A DNA stretch of 64,000 nucleotides from Elephas maximus indicus (GCF_024166365.1 NC_064839.1:14866878-14930877); one strand, 5' to 3'; positions 47,853 to 63,469 are shown, counted from the stretch's first letter. Numbers and translations: made by a program. Notes: generated by a model not told the origin, from the sequence alone.

Positions 47853-48878
47853 TTTTTTTTTTTTTAATTAACTTTTATTGAGCTTCAAGTGAATGTTTAC
47901 AAATCAAGTCAGACTGTCACATATAAGTTTATATACACCTTACTCCGTTCTCCCACTTGCTCTCCCTCTAATGAGTCAGCCCTTCCAGTCTCTCCTTTCG
48001 TGACAATTTTGCCAGCTTCCAACTCTCTCTATCCTCCCATCCTCCCTCCAGACAGGAGATGCCAACACAGTCTCAAGTGTCCACCTGATATCATTAGCTC
48101 ACTCTTCATCAGCATCTCTCTCCTACCCACTGTCCAGTCCCTTTCACGACTGCTGAGTTGTCTTCGGGAATGGTTCCTGTCCTGGGCCAACAGAAGGTTT
48201 GGGGACCATGACCGCCGGGATTCCTCTAGTCTCAGTCAGACCATTAAGTATGGTCTTTTTGTGAGAATTTGGGGTCTGCATCCCACTGATCTCCTGCTCC
48301 CTCAGGGGTTCTCTGATGTGCTCCCTGCCAGGGCAGTCATCGGTTGTAGCCAGGCACCATCTAGTTCTTCTGGTCTCAGGATGATGTCTCTAGTTCATGT
48401 GGCCCTTTCTGTCTCTTGGACTCTTAGTTATCTTGTGACCTTGGTGTTCTTCATTCTCCTTTGATCCACGTGGGTTGAGACCAATTGATGCATCTTAGAT
48501 GGCCGCTTGTTAGCATTTAAGACCCCAGACGCCACATTTCAAAGTGGGATGCAGTATGTTTTCATAATAGAATTATTTTGCCAATTGACTTAGAAGTCCC
48601 CTTAAGCCACAGTCCCCAAACCCGCCCTTGCTCCGCTGACCTTTGAAGGATTCAGTTTATCCCGGAAACTTCTTTGCTTTTGGTCCAGTCCAGAGCAGCA
48701 TAGTATTTTATGGTGGGGATTTTTTGTAGTTTATTAAATGAGAGGTGCTATTTCTGCCAATGAACCCTTATACTGGTCTGTTCTGATTAGGGACAGCCCT
48801 CATGCAAAATGTGTCATTTTCTTAAACACAGAAATCTGCAGGCCTTCATTCCCATTGGAAATCCAGTCTCTGAGGCTA

Positions 48879-48980
<102 letters not shown>

Positions 48981-50410
48981 CTAAGTAGAAACAAAAAAAT
49001 TATGGACTCTTTGTGTTGTAGAAAAGGTCAAATAAAAAATTCTTCTTCAAAGAGTATTATTACTCACAAATTATCCCCACCCTGCCACTTGTCTTGGCCT
49101 ACCTGTTCCCATCCCTCCCTGAACCATTGTGTGTCTTGGCCTACCTGTTACCATCACTCCCTGACCCCTTGTGTGTGGGTTGAGTAATGGCCCACCCACA
49201 TCTGAGGAGGGGGCAAGAGAAGGGAACAGCATCCTGGGTACCCCTCCTGGGCACAAATGGAAGATCTAGCCCCATGGACAAGGGAAAGTGAAGATTGTTA
49301 TGGCTTCCAGAACACTTCTCTATTTTTATGGGATAAATAATTCCTTCAAATCACATCCAAGAAATATTTGCCAAGATGCAAATAAACTTTTTAACTTCAG
49401 TAATTTACATGATTACAAAATTGAGGATAACTGAATGTGAAATACGTTAATGCATAATGCTGCTCTCCACACAGAACATGGCGGGCAGTATGTCCAAGAG
49501 GGATGTCACTTGAACCTGAATAATTTAGATTAATCTCCGGATGGAAAATGAACTCTACACATTATAAATTACCTATTTCAAATGTTAAAATTAAAGGGTA
49601 GAAACAAAAAAAGTAAAGATGAGCATCCCTTCTAAGGTAGGCTGGTGGTGACAGTTTTGATTTTTCCAGAAAGAAACACAGAGAGTTAAATGATTTGCCA
49701 CAAATCACAAGGAAAATCTATACAAGATACAGGATTAGAAATTAAGATGTCAGTGTCTAAGGCTATTGGGTCGCCTACAGAAATTGGATAAGCGAAAGAT
49801 GGTGAACTAGTATTTGGGGAATTTTAAAGTTATTTGTGGTCATAGGTCTGAATCCGCCAGCTGCTCTGCAGGAGGAAAGACCTGGTGACCTGCTCCTGTA
49901 AAGATTACAGCCTTAGAAACTCTATCGGGCAGTTCTACTCTGTCCTACAGGGTCACTATGAATTGGAATTGACTCAATGGCAACTAACAGCAACAACTAA
50001 GTTGTTTGTAGCCATAGGGAAGCAGTGAAAATTTCCCAAGGTTGAACAGAGTAGCCTCTGTTAGAGTGTGGATTGGTGTGTAGGGGGGGCGCTCACAAGG
50101 CCCAGAAGATCAGGATACGGTGAGGCAAGCGTACACAGCCCACAGTCTCAGGGGAGGGTACAGATGGCAGAAGCAGCCAATGCCACCCTGGACAGAGCTA
50201 ACTTGGCCATGGTGCTCCCTGGGGCAAGGAGCTTGCAGAGCATGTCCCGGGTAGGACATGCCTACCCTGGGGGCCTGTCTAGAGTGCCCTGCCCAGATGT
50301 CCTGGCAACTCTCTGCATGGCATATGGTAATGAATCACCTTAAAAGAAACAAAAACAATTTGGCCTTTTCTCTTGGTTTCTGAGAGAGAACTTTTGGAAT
50401 TTCCTGAGTA
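48981..50410. other. Intronic, mostly unassigned
   Basis: It includes a 42-bp duplicated unit (gtcttggcctacctgtt at 49092 and 49134), possible MIR sequence near 49690-49770 and a SINE at 49845. Confidence 0.4.
49845..49995 (+). mobile_element. AfroSINE, 5'-truncated, with decayed duplication
   Basis: It runs from gtctgaatccgccagctgct to gactcaatggcaactaac. The flanks aagttatttgtggtcatagg and aagttgtttgtagccatagg differ at three positions in 20. Confidence 0.88.
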
Positions 50411-50499
50411 ATTGAGGTGTCTATTTCTAAAACCTCTAGACCACCTGAGTGTTTGTGCTAATGAGTAGGGGCTGACCAGAGCAGAAGGACCTCCTGGTA

Positions 50500-51100
50500 G
50501 CAATTAACCTCCGGAGGCATGATTTAACCTATCATGCATATGCAAGAAGGCCTCAATCATGACTAGTGATGCCTCAGTCGTGACGTAGTGATGATTAAGG
50601 CCAATAAAGGCTCTGAACGCAGAGGCTCCAAGAGGTTCCCGGTTGGCAGAGGCAAGATGACCTGCCCTCTTTGGGATATGGGAGCTCCAAGTTGGGAACG
50701 CTCCCAGATCTCACTCATGTGTCTCTTCCTTATGATTCTGATTTGTATCCTTTCTCTATAGTAAATCTCTAATTATTAGTAAGTTCTGTGACTCATTCCA
50801 GTGAATTATCAAACTCAGAGGAGTAGTGGGAGCCAGCGGGTGAAAGTGATGGAGCTCAGGGGAGGCTGGCATCCTGAAGGGGAATGGGAAAACCTCACAT
50901 TTGTGGCCGGCAGGTCAGAAGTAAGGGTATCATGTGGACTCCTGAGTTTGTGACTATCATCTGCCTATCTGGCAACCTGAAGGACAGTGTCCTTTCAACT
51001 TGTGAGCTCTGACCTAGCTCCAGATGGTAGAGGCAAAGACAGAGAGTGCTGTGTGGGCAGCTGGTGTCAGAGATAATTGAGAAGTAGGGATTTGATTAAT
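50500..51100 (+). mobile_element. Probable ERVL-class LTR
   Basis: It has an aataaaggctctg signal near 50603, an R/U5-like run (agttctgtgactcattccag) and the segment ggtcagaagtaagggtat. It resembles old ERVL LTRs such as the MER21/LTR33 type. The family is uncertain. Confidence 0.5.
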
Positions 51101-51814
51101 CTTCACATTTTAGGGATTGGGTTTATATTAATTCTTACCAATAAATATGGACAATGGTGGGGGAGCTAGAAATGAGATAAGGGCAGTTCCCCCCAGGTCC
51201 TACATTTCAACTGTGACTCTGGGGGATGTGAGAATTGGGAATTCAAGCCTGGCTTTGGGCGATTACATAAGTCAAGGCAGGAGGGAACATACTCTATTAA
51301 CAGTCTTTCGGCTTGATTTCTAACTTACATATTTGGTCACACAGTACGTGGACCTCCATTTGTATTTCCACTGGGGACCCACAAATATAAGGGGTGGGCT
51401 GAAGAAGGGCTGTGTTGGGTCAAAGCGGGTCGGGACCTCATCACTGAAGCTGGTGATGTTCTCCAGCCCACATGGAAGGTTCAGGGCCCGCATCCCAGGG
51501 ATGGGGAAACCTGCGTGTCCTGCTCATGCCCCTGACACAAAATGGCTTTGTATTTACAGAGGCACTGACACGTGACAGGCAGGTCCCCGTGAATGTTTGC
51601 TGGGTAAATGGATTTGTTTGGCACTTTACATTTCTCAAAAAGCTTTTGCTTTGCCTTCTCAGTATCCCTGTTGGTAAACCCAAAAGATCCAACAGAGGAG
51701 GAAATTGGCACTCAGCAGTGCTACAGAAGTCAGTGACCCTATAGAGTTTAACGTTTTTGTTGGGAATAGTAACTTCTTGGGAAGGGGAGTCTTGGGTCTG
51801 AAGGTCTGAATGCT
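51101..51814. other. Intronic, unassigned
   Basis: Several frames of 76-90 residues on opposite strands overlap at 51441-51744. No domain recognised. Confidence 0.35.
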
Positions 51815-51885
51815 TTCAAGGTCCTATAGGGTCACTATGAGTCGGAATTGACTCGATGGCACTGGGTTTTTTTTTTTTTTTTTAA
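51815..51885 (+). mobile_element. AfroSINE 3' fragment
   Basis: The stretch ggtcctatagggtcactatg then gagtcggaattgactcgatg is the SINE tail, followed by a T-run. Confidence 0.85.
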
Positions 51886-52284
51886 CATGCTATGTCAAAT
51901 TGCTTTCTAGAAGACTCAAGGAAGGACTTAGAAACCACCAGTAGTATGTGACCAGGCTTACCACATTCCCATCAGCAACTACTATTTAAAAAAATTTTTT
52001 TAACATTAGTTTAAGTACAAGGCTGGTTTAGTTTGCATTCCCTTTATCACAAATAAAGATGAACATTCCCCTCTCCTCCCAAAAAAACTATGTACTGTTT
52101 ATATTTCCTCTTATATAATCAAGGGTAAAATCCTCTGTCCATTTTTCTATGGAGGAATTTAATATCTTTTTAACAAAGAGGGATAAGCATGTGACATATC
52201 CTGACAGAGTCCCCACACCTCATTCACCCCAAAGAAGGGCCAAGTTACTTCCAAGTTTGCTGGTTTCTCAGATGCTCTTAGGAA

Positions 52285-52645
52285 ACCTACTGCTTTCCCT
52301 GAGAGTAAGGCCCCAGACACCCTTTTAACTCAGTACTGAAGTCACTCCTGAAGTTCACCCTTCAGCCAAAGATTAGACAGGGCCTATAAAACAAACAATA
52401 ATACACATAGCTCAACCACAATTATGACACTAAATGGGCACACCAGCCCAGGGGGAAGGACGAGAGGACAGGAGGGGACAGAAAGCTGGACAAATGGAAA
52501 CGGGAAACTCGAAGTGGAGAAAGGGAGAGTGTTGACATGTCACAGGGTTGACAACCAATGTCACGAAACAACTTGTGTATTAATTGTTTAATGAGAAACT
52601 AATTTGCTCTGTAAGCTTTCACATAAAGCACAACGAAACAAAAAA
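52285..52645 (+). mobile_element. L1 3' end, 5'-truncated
   Basis: L1 3' UTR in plus orientation ending cataaagcacaacgaaaca. It is the same subfamily as at 1028-1470 and 56701-57488. Confidence 0.8.
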
Positions 52646-53698
<1,053 letters not shown>

Positions 53699-53867
53699 TC
53701 ATTAGCCTGAATGGCTACGGCATATGAATATCCGTATTAAAAAATATCAAGTATGTTAGTATTTCAATGTTACTCTTCAACAATCTAAATCTCCTATTAA
53801 GTTTGAAGATCAGATGAGGTAATTGAATTTAACTTTAAACCAAGCATAATTATTGACTCCAAAAAAC

Positions 53868-54027
53868 CAAATCAACCCCATTGCTCTAGAGTCAATTCCG
53901 ATTCATAGCAACCCTATAGGATAGAGTAGAACTGCCCCATGGAGTTTCCAAGGAGCGCCTGGTGAATTTGAACAGCTGACCTTTTGGTTAGCAGCTGAAC
54001 ACTTAACCACTGCACCACCAGGCTCCA
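53868..54027 (-). mobile_element. AfroSINE, reverse
   Basis: Flanks attattgactccaaa and attactgactccaaa differ by one base, a 15-bp duplication. It lies in the 1.01-kb CEP89 intron 53664-54673. Confidence 0.93.
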
Positions 54028-54164
54028 TTACTGACTCCAAATCACATCAATATGAATCACACATGCGTAATCAATTAAAAGGCTAATTACTTACTATTTT
54101 ATTAATTTCTTGGCTCACATTCTAAAAGATACTATTCAAAAAGAGACCCTTTAATCCCAAAGTA

Positions 54165-54382
54165 AGGAGCGCTGGTGGCGCAGTGGTTAAGTGCTCAACT
54201 GTTAACCGCAAGATCGGAAGTTCAAACCCATCAGCCGCTCTGCGGGAGAGAGATGTGGCAGTCTGCCTTTATAAAAATTACAGCCTTGGAAACCCTATGA
54301 GCCAGTTCTACTCTGTCCTATAGAGTTGCTATGGATCAGAATCAACTTGATGGCAATGGGTTTGGTTTTTTGGTTTGGTAAC
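54165..54382 (+). mobile_element. AfroSINE, long form, plus orientation
   Basis: It runs from agcgctggtggcgcagtggt to cttgatggcaatgggtttgg, with the extra tctgcgggagagagatgtgg segment. It forms an inverted pair with the copy 138 bp away in the same intron. Confidence 0.95.
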
Positions 54383-54642
54383 CCCAAAGCAGATTTTTGG
54401 GAAACGGTTAGGAACACACTTCTAGAACTTTCGGAGTCTTAAGGTCATCATCATGACTATCAATAATCCTTGAACTATAGACTTGAAAAGGTTGGTCCAC
54501 AGAAAAGCTCTTGCCACACTTTTATTTTGCTATCCAACAATCTCAATGACCCATTCCCATTTTAGAACACTATGAGAAAAATAAAAGATAGAGGAAATGA
54601 AATAGAACATTCTCCAGCTATCTTTCTTATAGAATGTATTTA

Positions 54643-56537
<1,895 letters not shown>

Positions 56538-56700
56538 CATGGTGGCTTGCATGTTGCTGTGATGCTGGAAACTGTGCCACCGGTATTTCAAATACCAGCT
56601 AGGTCGCCCATGGTGGACGGGTTTCAGTGGAGCTTTCAGACTAAGACAAACTAGGAAGAAGAACCTGGTGATCTGTTTCTAAAAAAAATTGGCCAGTGAA

Positions 56701-57488
56701 CAAGGTCATGGAAGCTCCATAGACACATTCAAACTTCCTGAGGGACCAAATTACTAGGCTAAGGGCCGCGGGGACCTTGGTCTCAGTGAACATCTCGCTC
56801 AATTGGCATAACATAGTTTATAAAGACAATGTTCTACACCCTACTTTGTTGAGTAGCATCTGGGGTCTTAAAAGCCTGCGTGCGCCAATCTATCCTGTCT
56901 AGAGCAAGGGAGAATGAAGAAAACCAAAGACACAAGGGAAAGATTAGTTCAAAGGACTAATGGACCACAACTACCACGGCCTCCACTAGACTGTGTCCAG
57001 TACAACTAGATGGTGCCCAGCTACCACCACTAACTGCTCTGACAGGGATCACAATAGAAGGTTCTGGACAGAGCTGGAGAAAAATATAGAACAAAATTCT
57101 AACTCACAAAAAAAGACCAGGCTTACTGGCCTGACAGAGACTAGAGAAACCCTGAGACCATGGCCCCCTGACACCCTTTTAGCTCAGTAATGAAATCACG
57201 CCTGAAGTTCACCCTTAAGCCAAAGATTAGACACGCCCATAAAATAAAACAAGACTAAAGGGGCACACCAGCCCAGGGGCAAGGACTAGAAGGCAGGAGG
57301 GGACAGGAAAGCTGGTAATAGGGAAGCCAAAGTAGAGAATGGAGAGTCTTGACATGTCGTGGGGTTGTTAACCAATGTCATAAAACAATATGTGTACTAA
57401 CTGTTTAATGAGAAGCTAGTTTGTTCTATAAACCTTCATCTAAAGCACACACACAAAAAAAGACCCTGATGGGGGGCGGTGCGGGGGT
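56701..57488 (+). mobile_element. L1 3' end inserted in the RTE element
   Basis: The L1 3' UTR ends near ctaaagcacacacacaaaaaaa. Flanks ttggccagtgaa and ttggccaaggaa look like a decayed target duplication, and RTE sequence resumes on the far side. Confidence 0.8.
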
Positions 57489-58617
57489 ATTGGCCAAGGA
57501 AAACCTTATGAATAGCAGCAGAACAGGATCTGGTAGACTGCCAGAAGACGAGCCCCTCAGGTTGGAAGAAGGCACTCAAAATACAACTGGGAAAGGGCTG
57601 TCTCCTCAAAGAAGAGTCAACCTTAATGATGTGGATGGAGTCAAGCTCTCCGGACCTTCATTTGCTAATACGGCATGACTCAAAATGAGAAGAAACAGCT
57701 ACAAACATCTACTACTAATAATAATAATAGGAACCCGGAATGTATGAAGTATGAATCTAGGAAAATTGGAAGTCATCAAAAATGAAATGGAGTGCATAAA
57801 GATCAAAATCCTAAGCATTAGTGAGCTGAAATGGACTGGTACTGCCATTCTGAATTGGATAATCAGATGGTCTACTATGCCGGAAATGCCAAATTGAAGA
57901 GGAATGGTGTTGCGTTCATTGTCAAAAAGAACATTTCAAGATCCATCCTGAAGTACAGCGTGGTCAGTGATAGGATAATGTCCATACAACCTACAAGGAA
58001 GACCAGTTAATACAATGAATATTCAAATTTATGTACCAATTACTAATGCAAAGACGAAGAAACCGAAGATTTTTACCAACTTCTGCAGTCTGAAATTGAT
58101 CAAACATGCAATCAAAATGAATTGATAATTACTGATGACTGGAATGCAGAAGTTGGAAACACAGAAGAAGGGTTGGTAATTGGAAAACATGGCCTTGGTG
58201 ATAGGAACGATACCGGAGATCACATGATAGAATTTTGCAAGGCCAATGACTTATTCATTGCAAATACCTTTTTCAACAATATAAACATTGACTACTCACG
58301 TGGACCTCACCGGATGGAATGAACAGGAATTGAATTTACTATGTCTGTGGAAAGAGATGATGGAGAAGCTCAATATCATCAGTCAGAAAAAGGCCAGGGC
58401 CAAATGCGGAACAGACCATCAATTGCTCACATGCAAGTTCAAGTTGATGCTGAAAAAAAATAAGTCCATGAGAGCCAAAGTGCAACCTTCAGTATATCCT
58501 ACCTGAATTTACAGACCATCTCGAGAAGAGATTTGATGCACTGAACGCTAAAGACTGAAGACCAGAAGAGTTGTGGGATTAACATCAAGAATATCACATA
58601 TGAAGAAAGCAAACCAA

Positions 58618-58789
58618 AAACCAAACCAAACCCATTGCCATAGAGTCAATTCTGACTCATAGCAACCCTATAGGACAGGGTAGACCTGCCCCACAGGGTT
58701 TCCAAGGAGCACCTGGTAGATTTGAACTGCCAGCCCTTTGGTTAACAGCTGTAGCACTGAACCACTACGCCACCAGGATTTCCTGAAAA
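58618..58789 (-). mobile_element. AfroSINE inserted in the RTE element
   Basis: A complete reverse copy. Flanks tgaagaaagcaa and tgaaaaaagcaa differ by one base. Confidence 0.93.
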
Positions 58790-59115
58790 AAGCAAGAGGT
58801 CAATAAAAAGACAGGGAAGAAAGAAAAGACCAAAATGGATGTCAGAAGAGACTCTGAAACTTGCTCTTGAATGTCAAGTAGCTAAAGTAAACGGATGAAA
58901 TAATGAAGTAAAAGAGCTGAACAGAAGATTTCAAAGAGCAGCTTGACAAAGTAAAGTATTATGATGGCATGTACAAAGACCCGGAGTTAGAAAATCAAAA
59001 GGGAAGAAGATGCTCAGCATTTTTCAAGCTGAAAGAATTGAAGAAAAAACTCAAGCCTCAAGTTGCCATTTTGAAGGATTCTGTGGGCAAGATATTGAAC
59101 GATGCAGGAAGAACC

Positions 59116-60291
59116 AAGGGAAGATGGATGCGGCTTTGTTTGTTTGTTTTCCCATTATGCATAGTGATTCCTGCTGTCTGTTCAAATCTCATCATCCGCC
59201 CTTATCTTAGGATGAAGAACTGGGTATTTGGTGTGTATTGTGTAAGTAGATTGACTTTCTGCCCTGGAGTCTCCCTGACTGCTAACTGGGATTCTGTGTA
59301 CATAGATGAGGTATGTGGAGTGGCTAGGTTCAATTTAAGATACAGGTTTCTTTATCTAAGTTAGGATAAAGAAGGCTTTCCTTTGTAGAGACCTCCAGTT
59401 GCTCTAAACCCTTAGCTTTGCCCAACAAGGTTTGCTAAATTTCTTTAGAAAAGTGGGTTGATATCCTATTTTTCCCCACCTTTTTTCTTATCTTTAGTAG
59501 GCTCAACCTACCCAAAACTCACTGCCGTCGAGTCAATTTCAACTCATAGGGACCCTACAGGGCAGAACAGAACTGCCTCACAGGGTTTCCAAGGAGCGGC
59601 TGGTGGACTCAAACTGTCAACCTTTGGGTTAACACCTGAGATCTTAGCCACTACGCCACGAGGGCTCCTCAACCTATCTAGGCAACAGTAAAAGCAAAGA
59701 CAGCAATCTAAGCTTCCAGGTGTAATCACCAGTCCAATTATAAGCCAACTGGACAGTTCACTAGGAAAATAGCTTTCGGCCATTTCCCATTCCACAGTTC
59801 CTTCCAAGCAGGGACGCCAACAGGTAGAATAAATAAGACAAAAGGGATACACAACCCATATTTATTATCTACACTGTCTTCAGCCAGAATAAGAGAAACA
59901 GCAGAAATGCACCATAACTAGAAGCTCTCCAAACACAGGATCAATTTAACCTTTTTCTTCATGATCTCATCTTTGCACAACCTTTCCCAAACTCCTCCTC
60001 AGACTTTCCTCCAATAAGGGAGCTAGTTAGATAGCTCTTTTACTTCTAGTTAATAATTACTTCTTCTGCATGTGGTTTATCTCTATTATGATATTAGCAA
60101 TGGAAAGGGATCTTTCTAATTGAGGCAATCAGAGGGCAAGTGTCTTTCAGCCTCAGTGGCTCATCTGCTCCATTTGGCCAAACGCCAAGATGTCCTTGGC
60201 TTACTTCATGTCTGTGGTAGCTAAAACAAAAACACTTTGAGTTTCCTTCTCCTTGCTTTGTCTATCTTTCTGCCAAGCCTTGGTAAAATAC
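59116..60291. other. Intronic, mostly unassigned
   Basis: Apart from the SINE at 59518-59668, no repeat family or exon was recognised. Confidence 0.4.
59518..59668 (-). mobile_element. AfroSINE, reverse
   Basis: A complete copy; flanks ctcaacctac and ctcaacctat form a 10-bp duplication with one mismatch. Confidence 0.93.
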
Positions 60292-60683
60292 TGTCTCAGT
60301 TACCTATTGCTGCCTTAACAGAAATACCACAAGTGGGTGGCTTTAAAGAGCAGAAATCTGTTTCCTCACAGCTCTGGAGGCTAAAAGTCCAAACTAGGGT
60401 CTCAGCCATGTCAATTCCTTCCTTGATGGCAGCCCTGGGCATTCCTTGGTTCCTTGGCTTGCAGCCGATCCTCAGATGGTGTCTATCTTGCCCATGTGTG
60501 TGTGTCTCATCCATTCTGCTCTTTTAAGAACTTGGAAGTGATTAGATTTAGAACCCACCCTACTAGGGTATGACCTAATTAACATAACAAAAAACGCTAT
60601 TTCCAAACAGGATCATATTTAAAGGTATGGGGGGGCCAGGATTTTAATACATATTTTTGTGGGAAACAATTCAACCCATAACA
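60292..60683 (-). mobile_element. MaLR-type LTR, reverse
   Basis: It reads tgtctcagttacctattgct to caacccataaca, the reverse of an MLT1/MST-like LTR. Flanks aatac and aacac are a near-match 5-bp duplication. Confidence 0.8.
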
Positions 60684-61230
60684 AACACATACTCCCTGAA
60701 TTCATACAGTCCCTCTTCCCATGTAATAAATCCTCTATCCAATCAAACAGTGCCGCTTACAATAGGGAGTCCTTCGGGGTCAACATTCCTCTCCGCCACC
60801 CTGTCCCCATTCTTCTCACTCCCTAGTTTGTATACCCCGCCTGTTAAGTCTCAGCCTAAAGCCTCTCAGAGTCTCCAGCTGGCAGAAAGGCTTCCCCTCT
60901 CCAGCCCAGTTTATTCTGAGCCACAATACTTTTTTTTTGGGGGGGGGGTACATTTTATTGTTAGTAATATGTACTACATATAATGTTGCAGTACATAATT
61001 TACTGATGTTATCACTCTGAGATGCTCACTCACAGATGTTTATAGGTAATGTTTCCAACTCCCAAAGACAAAGATCAGATTTATAAAGATACTGATAATA
61101 AAAGGGAATAATAGTGAAAACTTAAAAAAAAAATGAGGTATCCAACAGACATCAGAACCAATTTATGAGAGAACTGTTGGAAAAGAACACAGTCGTAAGT
61201 TGGGCTACCTGTATATAAAATCATCTAACT
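60684..61230. other. Intronic, unassigned
   Basis: A G-run lies at 60939-60949. No gene recognised. Confidence 0.4.
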
Positions 61231-61860
61231 TTTAACTTAACATTTTTAAATTTTTAATTGAAGTTTTATTGAGCTAATTGTAGATTCATATGCAGTGTAA
61301 GAAATAACACAGAGAGAGCTGTCTGTACTTTACCCAATTTCCCCAGTGCCAACGTTGTGCAAAACAATAATATATTCTTACAACCAGGATATTGACATCG
61401 ATAAAACCCACTGATCTTACTCCAATTCCCTCAGTTTTGCTTACGCTTGTGTGTGTGCATGCACATATATTTAAAAAAAAACAAAACTCGTTGCTGCCAA
61501 GTCAATTTTGACTCTTAGCCACCCTACAGGACAGAGAAGAACTGCCCCCTATGGTTTCCAAGGCTGTAATCTTTACGGAAGGAACGCTGATGGCACGGTG
61601 GTTAAAGTGCTTGGCTGCTAACTGAAAGGTCTGCTGCCGATATGGTATCCCACTAGGAATCCTTCACATATATTTAGTTCTGTACAATTTTATCACGTGT
61701 GTAGGTTTGTGTATCTACCACCACAGTCAAGATATTGAAAGTTACAGCACCACAAGGATTCCTCTATTGCCCCTTTAAGATACATTCTTCTAAAAAGTGG
61801 TACATTTCAGCTCCTGTAGAGAATACATATTTGTAAACACCATATACGTTATTTGCATCT
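61231..61860 (-). mobile_element. Old L1 3' region, reverse, split by a SINE
   Basis: The pieces 61231-61480 and 61680-61860 resemble the L1M 3' sequence at 31371-31600 (gaaataacacagagagagct, caaccaggatattgaca). Confidence 0.6.
61485..61640 (-). mobile_element. AfroSINE with inverted 5' part
   Basis: The segment 61485-61583 is a reverse SINE 3' half. Segment 61584-61640 (ggaacgctgatggcacggtg) is a SINE head in the plus direction. Together they look like one copy with its head inverted. Confidence 0.8.
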
Positions 61861-63160
61861 TGTTCTAGGTGAAAAGAAAGGCTTATCTGCATGAAAATAA
61901 TCTGAATTTAAATCAGTTTATTATATGGCTATCTCATGGGGCGATGATGTACTAGGAATTAAAGCAAATAAGGAGGTACAGGAAGAGTTACCACTTTCTG
62001 CTTTGCCTCCCGCCCCTAAACTCTCCCAGGTTTCAGAAGTGCCTCCACTGCTGCTATGTTCCATTGTAACTATCTGTTTACACACCGGAGTCCCCACCCT
62101 GGTGGTCTCTCAACTCCTGAAGAGCTGGGAGCCACAACACTTTTGGCCTTTTGGCCCCGTTTCCACATAACAGAGATTTAGGGACAGACATCTTTGGTTT
62201 TTCAACGACTACATCTCCCATTACCTTCCTACCAGTGGCTTCCTTTTAAACTTTCATATACTCGCATCTAGGGGTCTGTTAGAGTATGTGGTTATGACAC
62301 AATCCACAACAAAATACCAGCCACAGAAGTGGGTGTTGGAGGAAAACAAAATCAAAAAGATGAACGTGACTTCAAAAAAATTCCCTTCCACTACTCGGAT
62401 ATAAAAGCACAAATCTAGCCCGGACAGCATGTAACAGCAGAGTCAGACATTAGACTCCAATAACTGTAAGCGCCAGCGCTTATTGAAGCACCAAGCTAAG
62501 CACTTCCTATGCACTAAATCATTTATTCTCTGACAGCAAGCCTAGGGAGAGAGGCGGGTGGGTTGGGGCTGAACAGGAAGTGCACAGGTATATTCAGTCA
62601 ATCATCTTGAGCTGAAAGTCTCACCTTTTAAAAAATTATCCACTCCTTATTACAAACGTAATATGCATTCACAATAGAACACTTGGAAAATATTTTTAAA
62701 AAAACAAAGAAATTAAAATTACCTGTAATTTAATCTACCAAAGATAAATTTTTATTACCATTTTTTCCTATGGTTTTTACTTACAGTATATATGTACACA
62801 CACATATACACACACAACTAGAATGACCAACTTATTCTGGTTTGCCTAGGACTTTCCCAGTTTTAGCACTAAAAGTCCTTCATCCTGGGCAACCCCTCAG
62901 CCCTAGGCAAACTGGAATGGTTGGTTGCCTTAATACACACACACACTTTTTTTTTTTTTTTTTAATAACATTGTGATCATTCTGTACACACTGTTTTGTA
63001 ACCTAATCTCTTCACTTAAAAATATATTGTGGCTTTGCTGGATGAACTCCTGAAACTAATGCCCTGAGATAATCTTTAAATTTTAAGCCAAAAATATCCC
63101 CTGAAGTCTTCTTAAAACCAAATAATCATTTAGCTTAACTAGTAAAAAATGTCTGCCTTG
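61861..63160. other. Intronic, unassigned
   Basis: No exon recognised. CA-rich simple sequence is at 62797-62815 and poly(T) at 62948-62963. Confidence 0.4.
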
Positions 63161-63164
63161 AGCA

Positions 63165-63415
63165 CTATGCTCTTTTAAGAATTATATGGGATCAAATTAA
63201 CAACAGTAACTCAAAAGATTAGATAAGAACCTTAGAGGGCAATGAGTTTATGTTAATGAGGAAGGAACAACTCAGAAAAGGAAGGTGAGAATGGTTGCAC
63301 AACTCAAAGAATGTAATCAGTGTCGCTGAATTATACATGTAGAAACCTTTGGATTGGTGTAGGTTTTGCTGTGTATATTCTCAACAACAACACCACAAAA
63401 TAAAATAAATTTTAT
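63165..63415 (+). mobile_element. HAL1/L1 3' UTR, plus orientation
   Basis: It is the same 3' UTR as the reverse copies at 35020 and 43455 (tgtcgctgaattatacatgt, gctgtgtatattctcaacaa). Confidence 0.8.
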
Positions 63416-63469
63416 TGTTATTTAATGATTTTATAATTGGTGGTTGGAGATATATATATATATATATAA

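Larger units (their letters stand above)
46750..48693 (-). mobile_element. 5'-truncated L1 with about 1.1 kb 3' transduction
   Basis: Perfect 16-bp repeats agcagcatagtatttt flank the unit at 46734-46749 and 48694-48709. On the minus strand it begins inside an L1 3' UTR (48693), reaches that L1's own poly(A) at 47865-47853, then runs through non-L1 sequence to a second poly(A) at 46755, preceded by AATAAA at 46778-46773. This is the layout of read-through past a weak L1 signal followed by retrotransposition. Confidence 0.85.
56538..59115 (+). mobile_element. RTE/BovB LINE, 5' part with endonuclease domain
   Basis: The 5' region is at 56538-56700 and, after an L1 insertion, at 57489-57740. The endonuclease domain follows: LGKLEVIKNEMEC, SELKWTG, DDWNAEVGNTEEG and IEFCKANDLFIANTFF, in several frames. 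A SINE interrupts it at 58618-58789. The element stops near 59115, before the RT domain. Confidence 0.88.

Noticed and set aside
47889..48464. 191-residue plus-strand frame as a host gene
   Set aside because: It lies antisense in an L1 3' UTR and recurs in other L1 copies; kept only as a finding.
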